Shown here in pieces: positions 7,088-17,221 of a DNA stretch of 47,415 nucleotides (position 1 is the first letter of the stretch; each line of letters opens with the position of its first letter). The translations under genes and the position numbers were made by a program. This DNA is from Lachnospiraceae bacterium (GTDB lineage Bacteria; Bacillota; Clostridia; Lachnospirales; Lachnospiraceae). The notes beneath the pieces are model-generated. The model ran no database searches. It had not been told where the DNA came from and worked only from the letters and a program-made list of their open reading frames with translations. Where the stretch lies: positions 1 through 47,415 of the forward strand of contig BLLT01000004.1 in NCBI GenBank assembly GCA_011958945.1, given 5' to 3'.

Positions 7088-9598
7088 GTGAAAATAGAAA
7101 GAAAACTATCAAATAAAAAAATGACGGAAGGTAAAACCAGAAATGTGATATTGGTAATAGCGATTGCACTGACCACTGTTATGTTTACGGTGTTAATGAC
7201 GATATTCAGTAGCATTTCAGACTCACAGCAAAAAGAGGAAATGCGGCTGAATGGTTCGACATCATTTGCGACGATAAAGTATATTTCGGATGATGATTAT
7301 GAAATACTACAGCGGGCTTTTGGAAATGGAAATGTTGGATATCGTTTATTTATATCATCTCAAATAAATAATGAATCTTTATCAGGGCCGCCAATTGAAA
7401 TGTCTTATATGGATGAAAATTACATGTTAACACATTTCTGTACTCCTTCTGTGGGCACAGTGCCAATGAAAGAAAATGAAATTATATGTGACAGTAAAAC
7501 TTTAGAAGAAATGGGTGTGAAGGCGGAAATTGGAAACACGGTATCTTTGGAATTTATTATGAGAAACCAGTTATATATAATAGATTTTAAAATTGCAGGA
7601 ATTATACAGTCCGATGCATACAGTAGGCAAAGTATTATTGTTTCCAAGGCGTTTGTCGATAAATATGCTACTGAATTGGAGAATACGTACTTGGTTGACG
7701 GTGAATATTCTGGAGTTCGGATGATGGATATTAAGATTGATAATAAAATATTTCCATTACGATATTTCACTGACAAGTTGAATGAATGTGGTTATACCAT
7801 GGAGAATCAGACAGGGAATTTTTTGGATGCAAGTATAAATCCGGCATATGAGACGCAGGTCTCCGTAGATATATCAACTATGATAGGCATAGCTTTAATT
7901 GTTTTTCTATTGATGTTCACGGGATATTTAGTCATCTATAACATATTCGAAATATCTATTACACAGGATATCCATTTTTGGGCACTGCTCAGAATGATAG
8001 GGACTGACAAAAAAACAATTATCAGGATTGTAAGGCATCAGGCCTCCATGCTGATGATATTAGGAATTCCGCTTGGTATTGTGATTGGAGGCGTATTGGG
8101 CAATATTTTGTTTCCGTATATCGCAAGGACAACAACAATAAATGAGGGGTATTATCAATATGGAATTAAAGTTTATGCGATATTGTTTACGGTAATCTTT
8201 GTTGCTATGACTGTATATTATAGTGCAAAAAAATCGGTCAGAACAGCTGTCTCAATCTCACCAGTAGCCGCATTGCGGTGTACGGATGGGGAAGTAACAA
8301 TCCACAAAAAGAAAAGAAAAGTAAAAAAAGGAAGTTTAGAAAAGCTTGCTGCAGCTAATGTTGGAAGAAACAAAAAAAGAATGATTTTAGTTATCGTTTC
8401 ATTAAGCATTAGCCTGATCCTTTTTAACTGTACGTTTATTCTGGCAAATGGGATAGACAGGGAGAAATATTTGCAGAGCAAGATGAAATCAGATTTTGTA
8501 ATAGGAAATAGTAATTATTTTAACGTAAATAAACATTTTCGGACAAATGATGATGCCTTGGACGAAGCTGTTATAAATGAAATTAACAGGCAGGAAGGCT
8601 TCTTACAGGGAGGGGCTATGTATGCCTGCACACCGATGGGAGAGTCATTGTTTGAGTATCCCGACTGGGAGCAGCACAGTGAGACTGATAAGGATGGCAA
8701 CCAATATATCAGAATCAGCACAGGTGCCAGGTACAAATCCAATAATGGTATGCTTAGCTGTCAGTTATATGGAGCAGATGATTATGTGCTGTCTAATTTT
8801 GAGATAACAGAGGGGACAACAGACATAGAAGAATTACTCCGTAAGATGGGTTCTGGAGAATATATTATTATGAGTGCTGCTGGGTCTTCAGAATTTGCTG
8901 TTGGAGATACAGTTACAATCGTATTGGATGGGCAGAAATATCAATATACACTTCTGGCGAAAATGAATCGGGGAAGAACAGAATATTGCCAATTTACTAC
9001 TAATGGATTTTGTTATTACTTAAGCAGTGATAAACTCCGAAAAATCAGTAATGCGACATTGATGAATTATTCTTTTGATGCAGCAGATATTGATCAGATG
9101 GGAAAATATATTGATAGCCAATGCTGCAATGAATGGCTAAGCATGTCTTATATATCTGCGAAGACATATTACACTTCCTTTGACAGCTTGAAATCAGAAT
9201 TCTGGATTGTTGGCACTTTTATGAGCGTAGTTATTGGGGTAATAGGGATTGTTAATTTTGTCAATGTTATTTTGACATCTATTATAAGCAGAAAAAAAGA
9301 AATAGCCACGATGCAGAGTATTGGGATGCAGGGAAAGCAGTTACGGAAAATGCTTTGCACAGAAGGTATTATTTTCTCTCTGTCAGCGTTATCAGGTTCA
9401 CTTGCCCTGGGTGTTGTTTTGATACCATTGGTTTCTAATGTGTTTGCAGGGATGGTCGAATACTATGCCGGATATATCACGATGACACCAATGATAGCGA
9501 TTTGGATAGTATATTTTATTGTTTCAATTATAGTTCCTGTTTATGGTAAGCAGATCATTTCCAAGGATTCGGTAATAGCACGAATCAGGCAGGAATAA
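7088..9598 (+). CDS. FtsX-like ABC transporter permease
   Basis: 836 aa; two FtsX-like repeats of TM segments with large extracellular loops, next to its ATPase. Confidence 0.9.
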   Translation: MKIERKLSNKKMTEGKTRNVILVIAIALTTVMFTVLMTIFSSISDSQQKEEMRLNGSTSFATIKYISDDDYEILQRAFGNGNVGYRLFISSQINNESLSGPPIEMSYMDENYMLTHFCTPSVGTVPMKENEIICDSKTLEEMGVKAEIGNTVSLEFIMRNQLYIIDFKIAGIIQSDAYSRQSIIVSKAFVDKYATELENTYLVDGEYSGVRMMDIKIDNKIFPLRYFTDKLNECGYTMENQTGNFLDASINPAYETQVSVDISTMIGIALIVFLLMFTGYLVIYNIFEISITQDIHFWALLRMIGTDKKTIIRIVRHQASMLMILGIPLGIVIGGVLGNILFPYIARTTTINEGYYQYGIKVYAILFTVIFVAMTVYYSAKKSVRTAVSISPVAALRCTDGEVTIHKKKRKVKKGSLEKLAAANVGRNKKRMILVIVSLSISLILFNCTFILANGIDREKYLQSKMKSDFVIGNSNYFNVNKHFRTNDDALDEAVINEINRQEGFLQGGAMYACTPMGESLFEYPDWEQHSETDKDGNQYIRISTGARYKSNNGMLSCQLYGADDYVLSNFEITEGTTDIEELLRKMGSGEYIIMSAAGSSEFAVGDTVTIVLDGQKYQYTLLAKMNRGRTEYCQFTTNGFCYYLSSDKLRKISNATLMNYSFDAADIDQMGKYIDSQCCNEWLSMSYISAKTYYTSFDSLKSEFWIVGTFMSVVIGVIGIVNFVNVILTSIISRKKEIATMQSIGMQGKQLRKMLCTEGIIFSLSALSGSLALGVVLIPLVSNVFAGMVEYYAGYITMTPMIAIWIVYFIVSIIVPVYGKQIISKDSVIARIRQE

Positions 9599-9646
9599 CA
9601 CTGGCAATATTTGAGCACTACATTTAATTTTAGGAGATAAAATATT

Positions 9647-10561
9647 ATGGATTATGTGCTGACAACAAACTGTCTGGACAAGAGATACAGGAATTTTCAG
9701 GCATTAAACGGGCTTACAATGCATATTCCCAAAGGAGCTATTTATGGATTTGTTGGGAAAAACGGTGCCGGTAAGACGACTCTGCTCCGCCTGGTCTGTG
9801 GATTACAGGAGCCTGCTTCTGGCAGTTTTACCTTGTATGGAATCCGTAACGATGAACGGGACATTGTGAAAGCAAGGCGCCGCATAGGGGCAGTGGTGGA
9901 GACTCCGTCAATTTATCCGGATATGACAGCTGGGGATAACTTGAAACAACAGTATTTGGTTCTTGGGTTGCCTTCCTTTGAAGGATTGCGGGATATCCTG
10001 AAACTGGTGGGGCTTGGAGAAACCGGTAAGAAAAAGGTGAAAAATTTTTCTTTGGGCATGCGCCAAAGGTTGGGAATTGCTATAGCGCTGGTGGGAGATC
10101 CGGATTTTCTGATATTGGATGAACCCGTTAATGGTCTTGATCCCCAGGGAATTGTAGAAGTGCGTGAATTGATCCTGAGACTGAACCGCGAGAGACAGAT
10201 TACGGTGTTAATCTCAAGCCATATCCTGGATGAACTTGCCAAAATTGCAACACATTATGGGTTTATCGATAGTGGCAGAATATTAAAAGAAGTGAGCAAG
10301 GCGGAGCTGGAGGCTGCGTGTCGCAAATGTATCCATGCAGAAGTAACGGATACGAAGGTTCTTGCCCATATATTGCATACTGCAAATGTTGACCATAAAA
10401 TTCTTTCTGCTACATCTGCGGAAATATATGCAAAAGTAAATATATCCAAACTTGCTGCAGAGCTGGCAAAGGAAAACTGCGAGATTTTTTCCATGCAGGA
10501 AAAGGATGAAGATCTGGAGAGTTATTTTTTTTCATTGGTAGGAGGTAGCAGTTATGAGTAG
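9647..10561 (+). CDS. ABC transporter ATP-binding protein (bacitracin/lantibiotic immunity type)
   Basis: Walker A GKNGAGKTTLLRLV, signature FSLGMRQRLGIAIAL, Walker B FLILDEPVNGLDPQG. Confidence 0.93.
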   Translation: MDYVLTTNCLDKRYRNFQALNGLTMHIPKGAIYGFVGKNGAGKTTLLRLVCGLQEPASGSFTLYGIRNDERDIVKARRRIGAVVETPSIYPDMTAGDNLKQQYLVLGLPSFEGLRDILKLVGLGETGKKKVKNFSLGMRQRLGIAIALVGDPDFLILDEPVNGLDPQGIVEVRELILRLNRERQITVLISSHILDELAKIATHYGFIDSGRILKEVSKAELEAACRKCIHAEVTDTKVLAHILHTANVDHKILSATSAEIYAKVNISKLAAELAKENCEIFSMQEKDEDLESYFFSLVGGSSYE

Positions 10562-11369
10562 AATATTTTTTGCTGAGTTTCGCAGGTTATTCCATTTCAG
10601 GCTCTACTATATTGAATGTGCGGCAGTCGTCCTGTTTTCGGTACTTTATTTTAAACCGCCGGTTATTGATAGTTTTTTGTTCTATATTATGATTGTAATA
10701 GGAGCATTCTCTGCCATTTGTGTTTCGCAATTTATTGGTATGGAATATTCTTGTGGAACAATCCGCAATAAGCTGGCTACAGGACATACCAGAATGGAGA
10801 TTTATATGGCTCAGCTTATTTTGCATATTTTCGCTGCTGTCATCTTGTTTCATTTATCTATTTCGACTATTGTAATTGCAGGGGCAATATTTAACTGGAC
10901 GTATTATTTTTCTGTTCAGACACTTTTGGCTTATTATCTTGCGTGTATGTGTACTATCATTTTCATCACTGCGATATCAGTGTTTGTGGCGATGCAAAGC
11001 AGTTCAAATCTGTCAAGTTTAGTGATTCTTCTTGTACTATATGTTGGACTAAATATGATGGGTACCAATGTTCACAGTGCTTTGCGGGAGCAGGAAATGC
11101 GCATGACGGATACGCCACAGATGGAAAACTCTCTGGATGAACACTATATGGATGCCAGAACCCGGATGGGCTTTGAATATCTGCTGCTTATCAATCCATA
11201 TGGACAGGCGGCTTATGAAAGTATGCCTGTATTTGAGAGTCACGGGGAATATTTACCAATGCAGATTCTGAAAAATCCATTCCCTAAAATATTTCTATTT
11301 TCTGCGGTGGAAAGTATAGGTATAACGGCTGCTGGAATTTTATCATTTAGGAAAAAGGCAATCAAGTAA
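10554..11369 (+). CDS. ABC-2-type permease (lantibiotic immunity type)
   Basis: Multi-TM ORF overlapping the ATPase gene; FFAEFRRLFHFRLYYIE N-terminus. Confidence 0.8.
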   Translation: MSRIFFAEFRRLFHFRLYYIECAAVVLFSVLYFKPPVIDSFLFYIMIVIGAFSAICVSQFIGMEYSCGTIRNKLATGHTRMEIYMAQLILHIFAAVILFHLSISTIVIAGAIFNWTYYFSVQTLLAYYLACMCTIIFITAISVFVAMQSSSNLSSLVILLVLYVGLNMMGTNVHSALREQEMRMTDTPQMENSLDEHYMDARTRMGFEYLLLINPYGQAAYESMPVFESHGEYLPMQILKNPFPKIFLFSAVESIGITAAGILSFRKKAIK

Positions 11370-11381
11370 AGGGATAAAAGA

Positions 11382-12254
11382 ATGGTCTATAGTCTTGTCG
11401 GTATATTAGTGGTCATCATAATAATGTTATCAATAAAAATATATCTCATGGAAAAATCTGTTAGAGAGATCATGGAAGCATTTGCAGACAGGCTTAAGAC
11501 CGATACAAATATCCTTATTGATATTTCCAGTCGTGATAAGAACATGCGGGAACTGGCTGACCGGATCAATACAGAGCTTCGCCTGCTTCGTAAAGAACGC
11601 CGCTGTTATCAGCAGGGAGATCAGGAACTGAAAGACTCCGTGACAAATATTTCGCATGACCTGCGTACTCCGCTGACAGCAATCTGTGGTTATCTTAATC
11701 TTTTGAAACATGAAGAAAAAAGCGCGGCCGTGGATGAGTATCTTGCACAGGTTCAGAACCGGGTAGATGTGATGATAAGCCTGACGGAAGAAATGTTTCG
11801 CTATAGTATAGCCGCATCTTCCTATGAGCTTAAGAGGGAGAGAATAAATGTTGTCAGTGTGTTGGGGGAGAGCCTGCTGTCCTTTTATGGGATGATGCAG
11901 GAAAAAGGTATTCAGCCAGTGATAGCCATGCCAGAGGAACCTGTCTGGCGAATGTTGGATGTAAGTGCATTAAACCGTATTTTTTCCAATATCATAAGCA
12001 ATGCTTTAAAACATTCAGACGGAGATTTGTTTGTTGATATGAAAGAAAATGGCACCATAACATTCTCCAATACGGCACAAACCTTAAATTCGGTGATTGT
12101 GGGCAGGCTGTTTGAACGTTTTTATACTGTAGGAACAAACTATTACTCCACAGGCTTAGGGCTTTCTATTGCAAAGTTACTGACAGGGCGAATGGGCGGA
12201 CAGATAAGCGCTGAGTACAAAGGGGAAATGTTATACATTACAGTACAGTTTTAA
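11382..12254 (+). CDS. Sensor histidine kinase
   Basis: VTNISHDLRTPLTAICGYL H-box; IISNALKHS N-box; GLGLSIAKLL G-box. Confidence 0.92.
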   Translation: MVYSLVGILVVIIIMLSIKIYLMEKSVREIMEAFADRLKTDTNILIDISSRDKNMRELADRINTELRLLRKERRCYQQGDQELKDSVTNISHDLRTPLTAICGYLNLLKHEEKSAAVDEYLAQVQNRVDVMISLTEEMFRYSIAASSYELKRERINVVSVLGESLLSFYGMMQEKGIQPVIAMPEEPVWRMLDVSALNRIFSNIISNALKHSDGDLFVDMKENGTITFSNTAQTLNSVIVGRLFERFYTVGTNYYSTGLGLSIAKLLTGRMGGQISAEYKGEMLYITVQF

Positions 12255-12381
12255 ATAATAAGTGAAATATCTATCTAAAACGGGGCCTGTTTAGGAAAGA
12301 TATTAAAGTAATGCAAATATTGCTGTATTTATAGTAAAATAGGTTATTAAATCATAAATCGTCAAAAGGAGGCAGGAACCA

Positions 12382-13128
12382 ATGCTTCAGATAGCAGTCT
12401 GCGAGGACGAAAAGGCGGACAGGGATAATCTCACAGGCATCCTGAAACCGCTTTTAGACAAATACACAGAAGAATACCATATCAAAAACTTTACTTCCGG
12501 TGGGGAGCTGCTGCAATCGGGCGGCAGCTTCCACCTGATCTTCATGGATATCATGATGGAGGGCAGGAACGGGATAGAAACGGGGCAGGAGCTTTACAGC
12601 CGGAACCACTCCGCAAAGATCATATATACCACCAATTTCGGACAATACTGCATGGATGCGGTGAACACCGTACACGCCTTTGCCTTTCTGGAAAAGCCGG
12701 TATCGGCGGAAGCACTGGAGGAACAGCTGCAGGCATTCCTGCGGCAGTACCAAAAGGAGGAGGTGCGGCTGGAATTCAGGAATGTATCTTATGAGGAAAA
12801 TGGTGTCCAGTCGGAAAAACCTACCCTGTTGCTTCCTGCTGATACGATCCTGTACTTTGAATATATCAAGGCAAAAAAGAAGGTTAAAATCGTGACGGAA
12901 AATATGGTGTACGAGTACCCGGATGCCATCAGCGGACTGGAGGAGAGGATGCAGCCCTACGGCTTTGAGACGAGCTGCCGGGGCATCCTTGTAAACCTTA
13001 AAAATGTGGCAAAGACAAAGGGGTATGAGGTTGTATTAAAAAACGGCATGTCAGTGCCGCTGTCGCAGAAGCGGGTGGCGCAGTTCAAGGAACGGCTCAA
13101 TGAATACATCCATAACAGTGGGGAGTAG
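12382..13128 (+). CDS. LytTR-family response regulator
   Basis: LQIAVCEDEKADRDNL receiver; C-terminal LytTR domain ILYFEYIKAKKKVKIVTENMVYEYPDAISGLEERM...CRGILVNLKNV. Confidence 0.92.
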   Translation: MLQIAVCEDEKADRDNLTGILKPLLDKYTEEYHIKNFTSGGELLQSGGSFHLIFMDIMMEGRNGIETGQELYSRNHSAKIIYTTNFGQYCMDAVNTVHAFAFLEKPVSAEALEEQLQAFLRQYQKEEVRLEFRNVSYEENGVQSEKPTLLLPADTILYFEYIKAKKKVKIVTENMVYEYPDAISGLEERMQPYGFETSCRGILVNLKNVAKTKGYEVVLKNGMSVPLSQKRVAQFKERLNEYIHNSGE

Positions 13129-13132
13129 GGGC

Positions 13133-14425
13133 ATGGAAAATTTAGTATATCTGTTCAGTTGTTTTCTGTCATGTGTGATCGTTGCCGGACTGATGTTCCA
13201 GTTCATGGGTGACCGTTATGAGAAAGCCTTTGTAAATCCGTGGGTTTACCGGATTGCCGCCGCTGCCTCCGTAGTGATCGTGACACTGGTAAACCTGAAA
13301 CACAGTACATGGTGGAATATGGCAGCAAACTTTCTGGTGTTCGGCATTGCCAGCTTTATCTTCTATGAGGATAAAAGCGGCAGGAGATATTGGCGGGTGC
13401 TGGAGTTGGAATGCTTTTTTATGATGGTTGCGCTGTTTGAGGGGATTGGTGTATTTGGCATTGACCTATTGATGGATAAACTTTCACTTATGCCGGGAGA
13501 TATGGTAATCAGAAACAGTATAGAGGTGGCATTTTCCAAGCTGGTGCTGATCTTCTTTTACTATGCCCTGATGAGGCGGCTGTGGAAAAAGGATTACAGG
13601 CAGAGCCGGACGCAGGTGATCCTTTACCTTGTTATGTTTTTATACAGTATAGTCAATTTTATTATCCTTGCAACAGCTGTCACAAGGAAAGCGGACTATT
13701 TCCTGCTCTGTGCAAATTTATGTTGTATCGTCTTTGCCAACCTGTACCTGTTCTATTCCCTGAAGGTGGAGGATGATAAGAACAGCATGGAGTTCCAGAT
13801 CGCCATGATGAAGCAGCAGGAGGGTATGCAGTTTGAGCATTATGAGAGACAGCGGGAGAAATATGGAAAGTCCATTGAAGTCCTCCATGATGTCAGCAAG
13901 CATCTCCGCTCCATAGAAGAACTATATAAAGCAGGTATGACGGATAAGGCGATGGAGTACACAAGGCAGATCGGGGGCATCCTGAAGCCCCTTGTGCCGG
14001 AGGAATATTCCGACAATCCGATGCTGAACATCCTCCTTGCAGACAGGAAGCAGGAAGCGGAGAGCATCGGCATCCGGTTTGTGGTAAGGGTGGAAAGCAC
14101 AGGGCTTGGGTTCATAGAGCCGGTGGATGTGACAACGCTCTTTGGGAACCTTCTGGAAAACGCAATGCAGGCTGTCCTAAAATGCTGCGGGGAACGCTGT
14201 ATTAAGGTGCATATCAGAAACTATAATGAGATGCTTTCCATACGCATTGAGAACAGTGTGGAAAAGGAAGTAAGGATAAAGAACGGCAAACCGGTCAGCA
14301 CAGGCGGGAGGGGCACTGGAATCGGCTGCCTGAACGTAGAGCGGTGTGTGGAGAAATACGGGGGCAGCGTCCTCTATAAGAACGGTGACGGGAAATTTTA
14401 CAGTGATGTGATTCTGAACCGGTAG
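13133..14425 (+). CDS. GHKL-domain sensor kinase (AgrC-like architecture)
   Basis: Six-TM-like N-terminus; HDVSKHLRSIEELY; VTTLFGNLLENAMQAVLKC; GRGTGIGCLNVERCVEKYGG. Confidence 0.88.
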   Translation: MENLVYLFSCFLSCVIVAGLMFQFMGDRYEKAFVNPWVYRIAAAASVVIVTLVNLKHSTWWNMAANFLVFGIASFIFYEDKSGRRYWRVLELECFFMMVALFEGIGVFGIDLLMDKLSLMPGDMVIRNSIEVAFSKLVLIFFYYALMRRLWKKDYRQSRTQVILYLVMFLYSIVNFIILATAVTRKADYFLLCANLCCIVFANLYLFYSLKVEDDKNSMEFQIAMMKQQEGMQFEHYERQREKYGKSIEVLHDVSKHLRSIEELYKAGMTDKAMEYTRQIGGILKPLVPEEYSDNPMLNILLADRKQEAESIGIRFVVRVESTGLGFIEPVDVTTLFGNLLENAMQAVLKCCGERCIKVHIRNYNEMLSIRIENSVEKEVRIKNGKPVSTGGRGTGIGCLNVERCVEKYGGSVLYKNGDGKFYSDVILNR

Positions 14426-14495
14426 GCGGGATGGCGCAAACCATAAGGTTACTTTAGGATAATTTAGAGCAGATTTGGAGAAAAAACATAAAAAT

Positions 14496-14565
14496 CTGTA
14501 CTTCGGGGAAAAAATCTGTACCTCGGGATAAATGTATAGGATTTTACAGACAGATTACCGATAAG
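14496..14565 (+). promoter_or_regulatory. Tandem LytTR-type binding repeat and promoter, site A
   Basis: CTGTACTTCGGGGA (14496) and CTGTACCTCGGGAT (14516), exact 20-bp period; TTTTAC and GATAAG boxes downstream; matches site B at 31131. Confidence 0.6.
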
Positions 14566-14636
14566 AAAAGTGACAGTGCAGTATATGCGCAGAAGTGAAA
14601 ACGGATTTTAAGAACAGGATCAAGGAGGACAAAATC

Positions 14637-15422
14637 ATGGCAATGGAGATTACAAACAATTACAGCAGTTATGCAGCACAAACCATGACAGAAAGCGGTG
14701 CTACAAGCGGCACAAAAAAGAAAGGGACAGAAAAAACGCAGGAAACAGCAGGAAACAGCAAATCCAAGAGTACAGCAGAGTATGCAAACGAATTGGCGAA
14801 ACTTGCCCCAAGCGTAGAGTTTAAGGTTGGAAATGCCTGTTCATCAGCCCGAAACGGCAAGTCATTGACTGTTAATCCAAAACTTTTGGAAAAAATACAG
14901 AATGACCCCGAAAAAGAGAAGGATATGAAAGACATGATAAAAGGCGTTGAGTCTATGTCTAAATTGGCAGAAAGCATGGCAAAAGCCAGTGGCTGGACTA
15001 TAGTGTATCAGCACAGTTATATTGATGAAAACGGAAAATATCATTGCAGAATGCAAGGCAGAAACGATGGTATGTTAAAATTGAGTGATAAGCTCCGGGA
15101 AGAACGGAAGAAAAATTCTGAAAAGCTGATTGAAAAGACAAAAGAAAAGGCGGCAGAAAAGGAAGAAGAATTATCTGAAACTTTAGAAGAAAAGAAAGAA
15201 GTAAAAGAAGATGGCTCAGATGGAAAGATAGAAGAAAAATCAACTCCAAACAAAGCGGAACAGCTTCTAAATGAAAAATTGGCAGCTTCCAAAGACGGAA
15301 TAATATATCTGAATGATACAGATATTCGGACAATTATTGAAGCAGCCAAAGAAGATAATGCAGGCAGGGCAAATACAAAACAACAGGCGGGGGTCGGTGC
15401 AAATTTGGACTTAAAGGTTTAA
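14637..15422 (+). CDS. DUF6033-family-like protein
   Basis: MAMEITNNYSSYAAQTM...VEFKVGNACSSARNGKSLTVNPKLLEKIQ...; C-terminus ANLDLKV. Confidence 0.65.
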   Translation: MAMEITNNYSSYAAQTMTESGATSGTKKKGTEKTQETAGNSKSKSTAEYANELAKLAPSVEFKVGNACSSARNGKSLTVNPKLLEKIQNDPEKEKDMKDMIKGVESMSKLAESMAKASGWTIVYQHSYIDENGKYHCRMQGRNDGMLKLSDKLREERKKNSEKLIEKTKEKAAEKEEELSETLEEKKEVKEDGSDGKIEEKSTPNKAEQLLNEKLAASKDGIIYLNDTDIRTIIEAAKEDNAGRANTKQQAGVGANLDLKV

Positions 15423-15470
15423 CGGGAAAAGGACTTCCAATTTTAATTAAGGTCAAGGAGGAAATGGAAA

Positions 15471-16139
15471 ATGGAAATTAACAGTATCAATGGTATAAAT
15501 ACACAAATGCGGCAGATGGGAATGAACCAGGCAACGGATTCTTACAGCCGGAATCTTCAGAACCAGATTGCCGATGCACAGAAGCAGCTGCAGGAACTTT
15601 CTTCCAACAAGGATATGTCGCAGGAGGAAAAGATGGCGAAGCAGCAGGAATTACAGCAGCAGATTAGTGACCTGAATGTGCAGTTAAGGCAGCACCAAAT
15701 GGAGCAGCGCAGAGAGAAACAGCAGAAACAATCTTCCTTTGATGATATGATTGGCGGAAACCAGAAAACAGGCGTAGCAGATACAGGAGTGATTATTTCC
15801 CTTTCAACAACAAAAGAGCAGATTGCAGGCATGAAGAAAGTGCGGACAGACTTGCAGGGGAAACTGCGTACTGCCCAAACAGAGGAGGAAAAAGCAGACC
15901 TGCAGGAAAAGATTGATAACATTACCCAGAATATAGGCGATAAGGTAAAAGAAACACAAGATACCATATCAGACCATCAAAATGCTGAACAGGATAAAAC
16001 AGATAAGACACTGGATAAGAAAGAAGATGAAAAAGAGAGCGGGACGAATTCTGTCTCGGAAGAAGAAAATGGCAGTGTTGAGGTTAAGTCTGTTGAAAGT
16101 GCGAATACAGATGTTGAGGTGCAAAAAGAAAAGGAATGA
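15471..16139 (+). CDS. FlxA-like protein
   Basis: MEINSINGINTQMRQMGMNQATDSYSRNLQNQIADAQKQLQELSSNKDMSQEEKMAKQQELQQQISDLNVQLRQ. Confidence 0.7.
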   Translation: MEINSINGINTQMRQMGMNQATDSYSRNLQNQIADAQKQLQELSSNKDMSQEEKMAKQQELQQQISDLNVQLRQHQMEQRREKQQKQSSFDDMIGGNQKTGVADTGVIISLSTTKEQIAGMKKVRTDLQGKLRTAQTEEEKADLQEKIDNITQNIGDKVKETQDTISDHQNAEQDKTDKTLDKKEDEKESGTNSVSEEENGSVEVKSVESANTDVEVQKEKE

Positions 16140-16173
16140 CAAGAAACAGTTAACTATTACAGCACCCACTATC

Positions 16174-16446
16174 ATGCACTTTTATACAGATTTGCATCGG
16201 AAAACAAACAAAAGTGACCGTTTGAAAGCAGGATATACTTTATCGCGGTATGAAAAGGCATATACACAGGCGTTTATTGCAGCAGCGAAAGCGGCAGACC
16301 CTACTTGGACAGCGGGAAAGCCTATTAAAGCCGGTGCACTGGACGGCATCACAAGAGAAAGCGTAGAAAGTCAGCTTGCCAAAAGTGGTAACAAACTTGT
16401 GAAAAGGTCATCTGTTTCAGGAAGCTCATTAGATTTACAAGTATAA
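16174..16446 (+). CDS. C-terminal fragment-like ORF (DUF3879-like style)
   Basis: SRYEKAYTQAFIAAAKAADPTWTAGKPIKAGALDGITRESVESQLAKSGNKL...SLDLQV; looks like the C-terminal part of a longer protein. Confidence 0.45.
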   Translation: MHFYTDLHRKTNKSDRLKAGYTLSRYEKAYTQAFIAAAKAADPTWTAGKPIKAGALDGITRESVESQLAKSGNKLVKRSSVSGSSLDLQV

Positions 16447-16558
16447 AATATGTATTAGAGAGGGTGTACTGCGTTTCAAATGTGCGAATGAAGTACGCCC
16501 TTTCCAATATGTGAGGAATAATAGGAGTGTAAAGACTGTTTATGAGGGGGTAGGTTTC

Positions 16559-17221
16559 ATGGGCGTATCTGTAAGTGGCTCTGTCAGCGGCATAAAGGAT
16601 GTTACCATTGCAACAAGCAGAAAGGGAGAGCCGAACTGGTCTTATATCCCGTCAGCAGGGAAATCTAATAAATCGAAGGCGGAGTTTACCAGTGAAATCA
16701 AGGAACTGGCAAAAAAGGCAGCTCTGTCAACAAATAAAACAGAATCAGAATATATTTCCAGACAGGTTCTCCAGTTAAGGACGGAATATTTATCTGATGT
16801 TGCACCGGACAGGAAGATGTTGTATCAACAGGCTAAAAATGTTATGAAAAATCAGAATAATAACCCTAAATGTAGAGGGATTGGGGAATTGACATTATTG
16901 GATTTTTTGGAGGCTGCTGATGGCAGGGGAAGCAGTCTTGCTGAAAAAATGTTTGCATTGGCAGGTGGTGGCACGTTGACTTGCCCGATTTTAACAACGG
17001 GCGGTTATGGCGCTGTTATTGAATGCCAAGGTGTAAAAGCCCTGTCCAACACAGGCAATGGGTGGAGTTATGAAATGACACCGGCAGAACTTGCCAAAAA
17101 GAATGAATTTTATTCTATCTATTGGACAGAGTACCGTTCTGTTAAGAACAGTGCAGGGGCAGAACTTTCAGAACTGCCAGATTATCTGGAGGAGAAGCCC
17201 TCTTTTGATAGGAAAGCATAA
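16559..17221 (+). CDS. Uncharacterised protein
   Basis: MGVSVSGSVSGIKDVTIATSRKGEPNWSYIPSAGKSNKSKAEFTSEIKELAKKA...; ATG at 16559. Confidence 0.6.
   Translation: MGVSVSGSVSGIKDVTIATSRKGEPNWSYIPSAGKSNKSKAEFTSEIKELAKKAALSTNKTESEYISRQVLQLRTEYLSDVAPDRKMLYQQAKNVMKNQNNNPKCRGIGELTLLDFLEAADGRGSSLAEKMFALAGGGTLTCPILTTGGYGAVIECQGVKALSNTGNGWSYEMTPAELAKKNEFYSIYWTEYRSVKNSAGAELSELPDYLEEKPSFDRKA

Noticed and set aside
15557-16175. Minus-strand ORFs opposite the FlxA-like gene
   Set aside because: Antisense to a Lys/Gln/Glu-rich coiled-coil gene; composition explained by the opposite strand.
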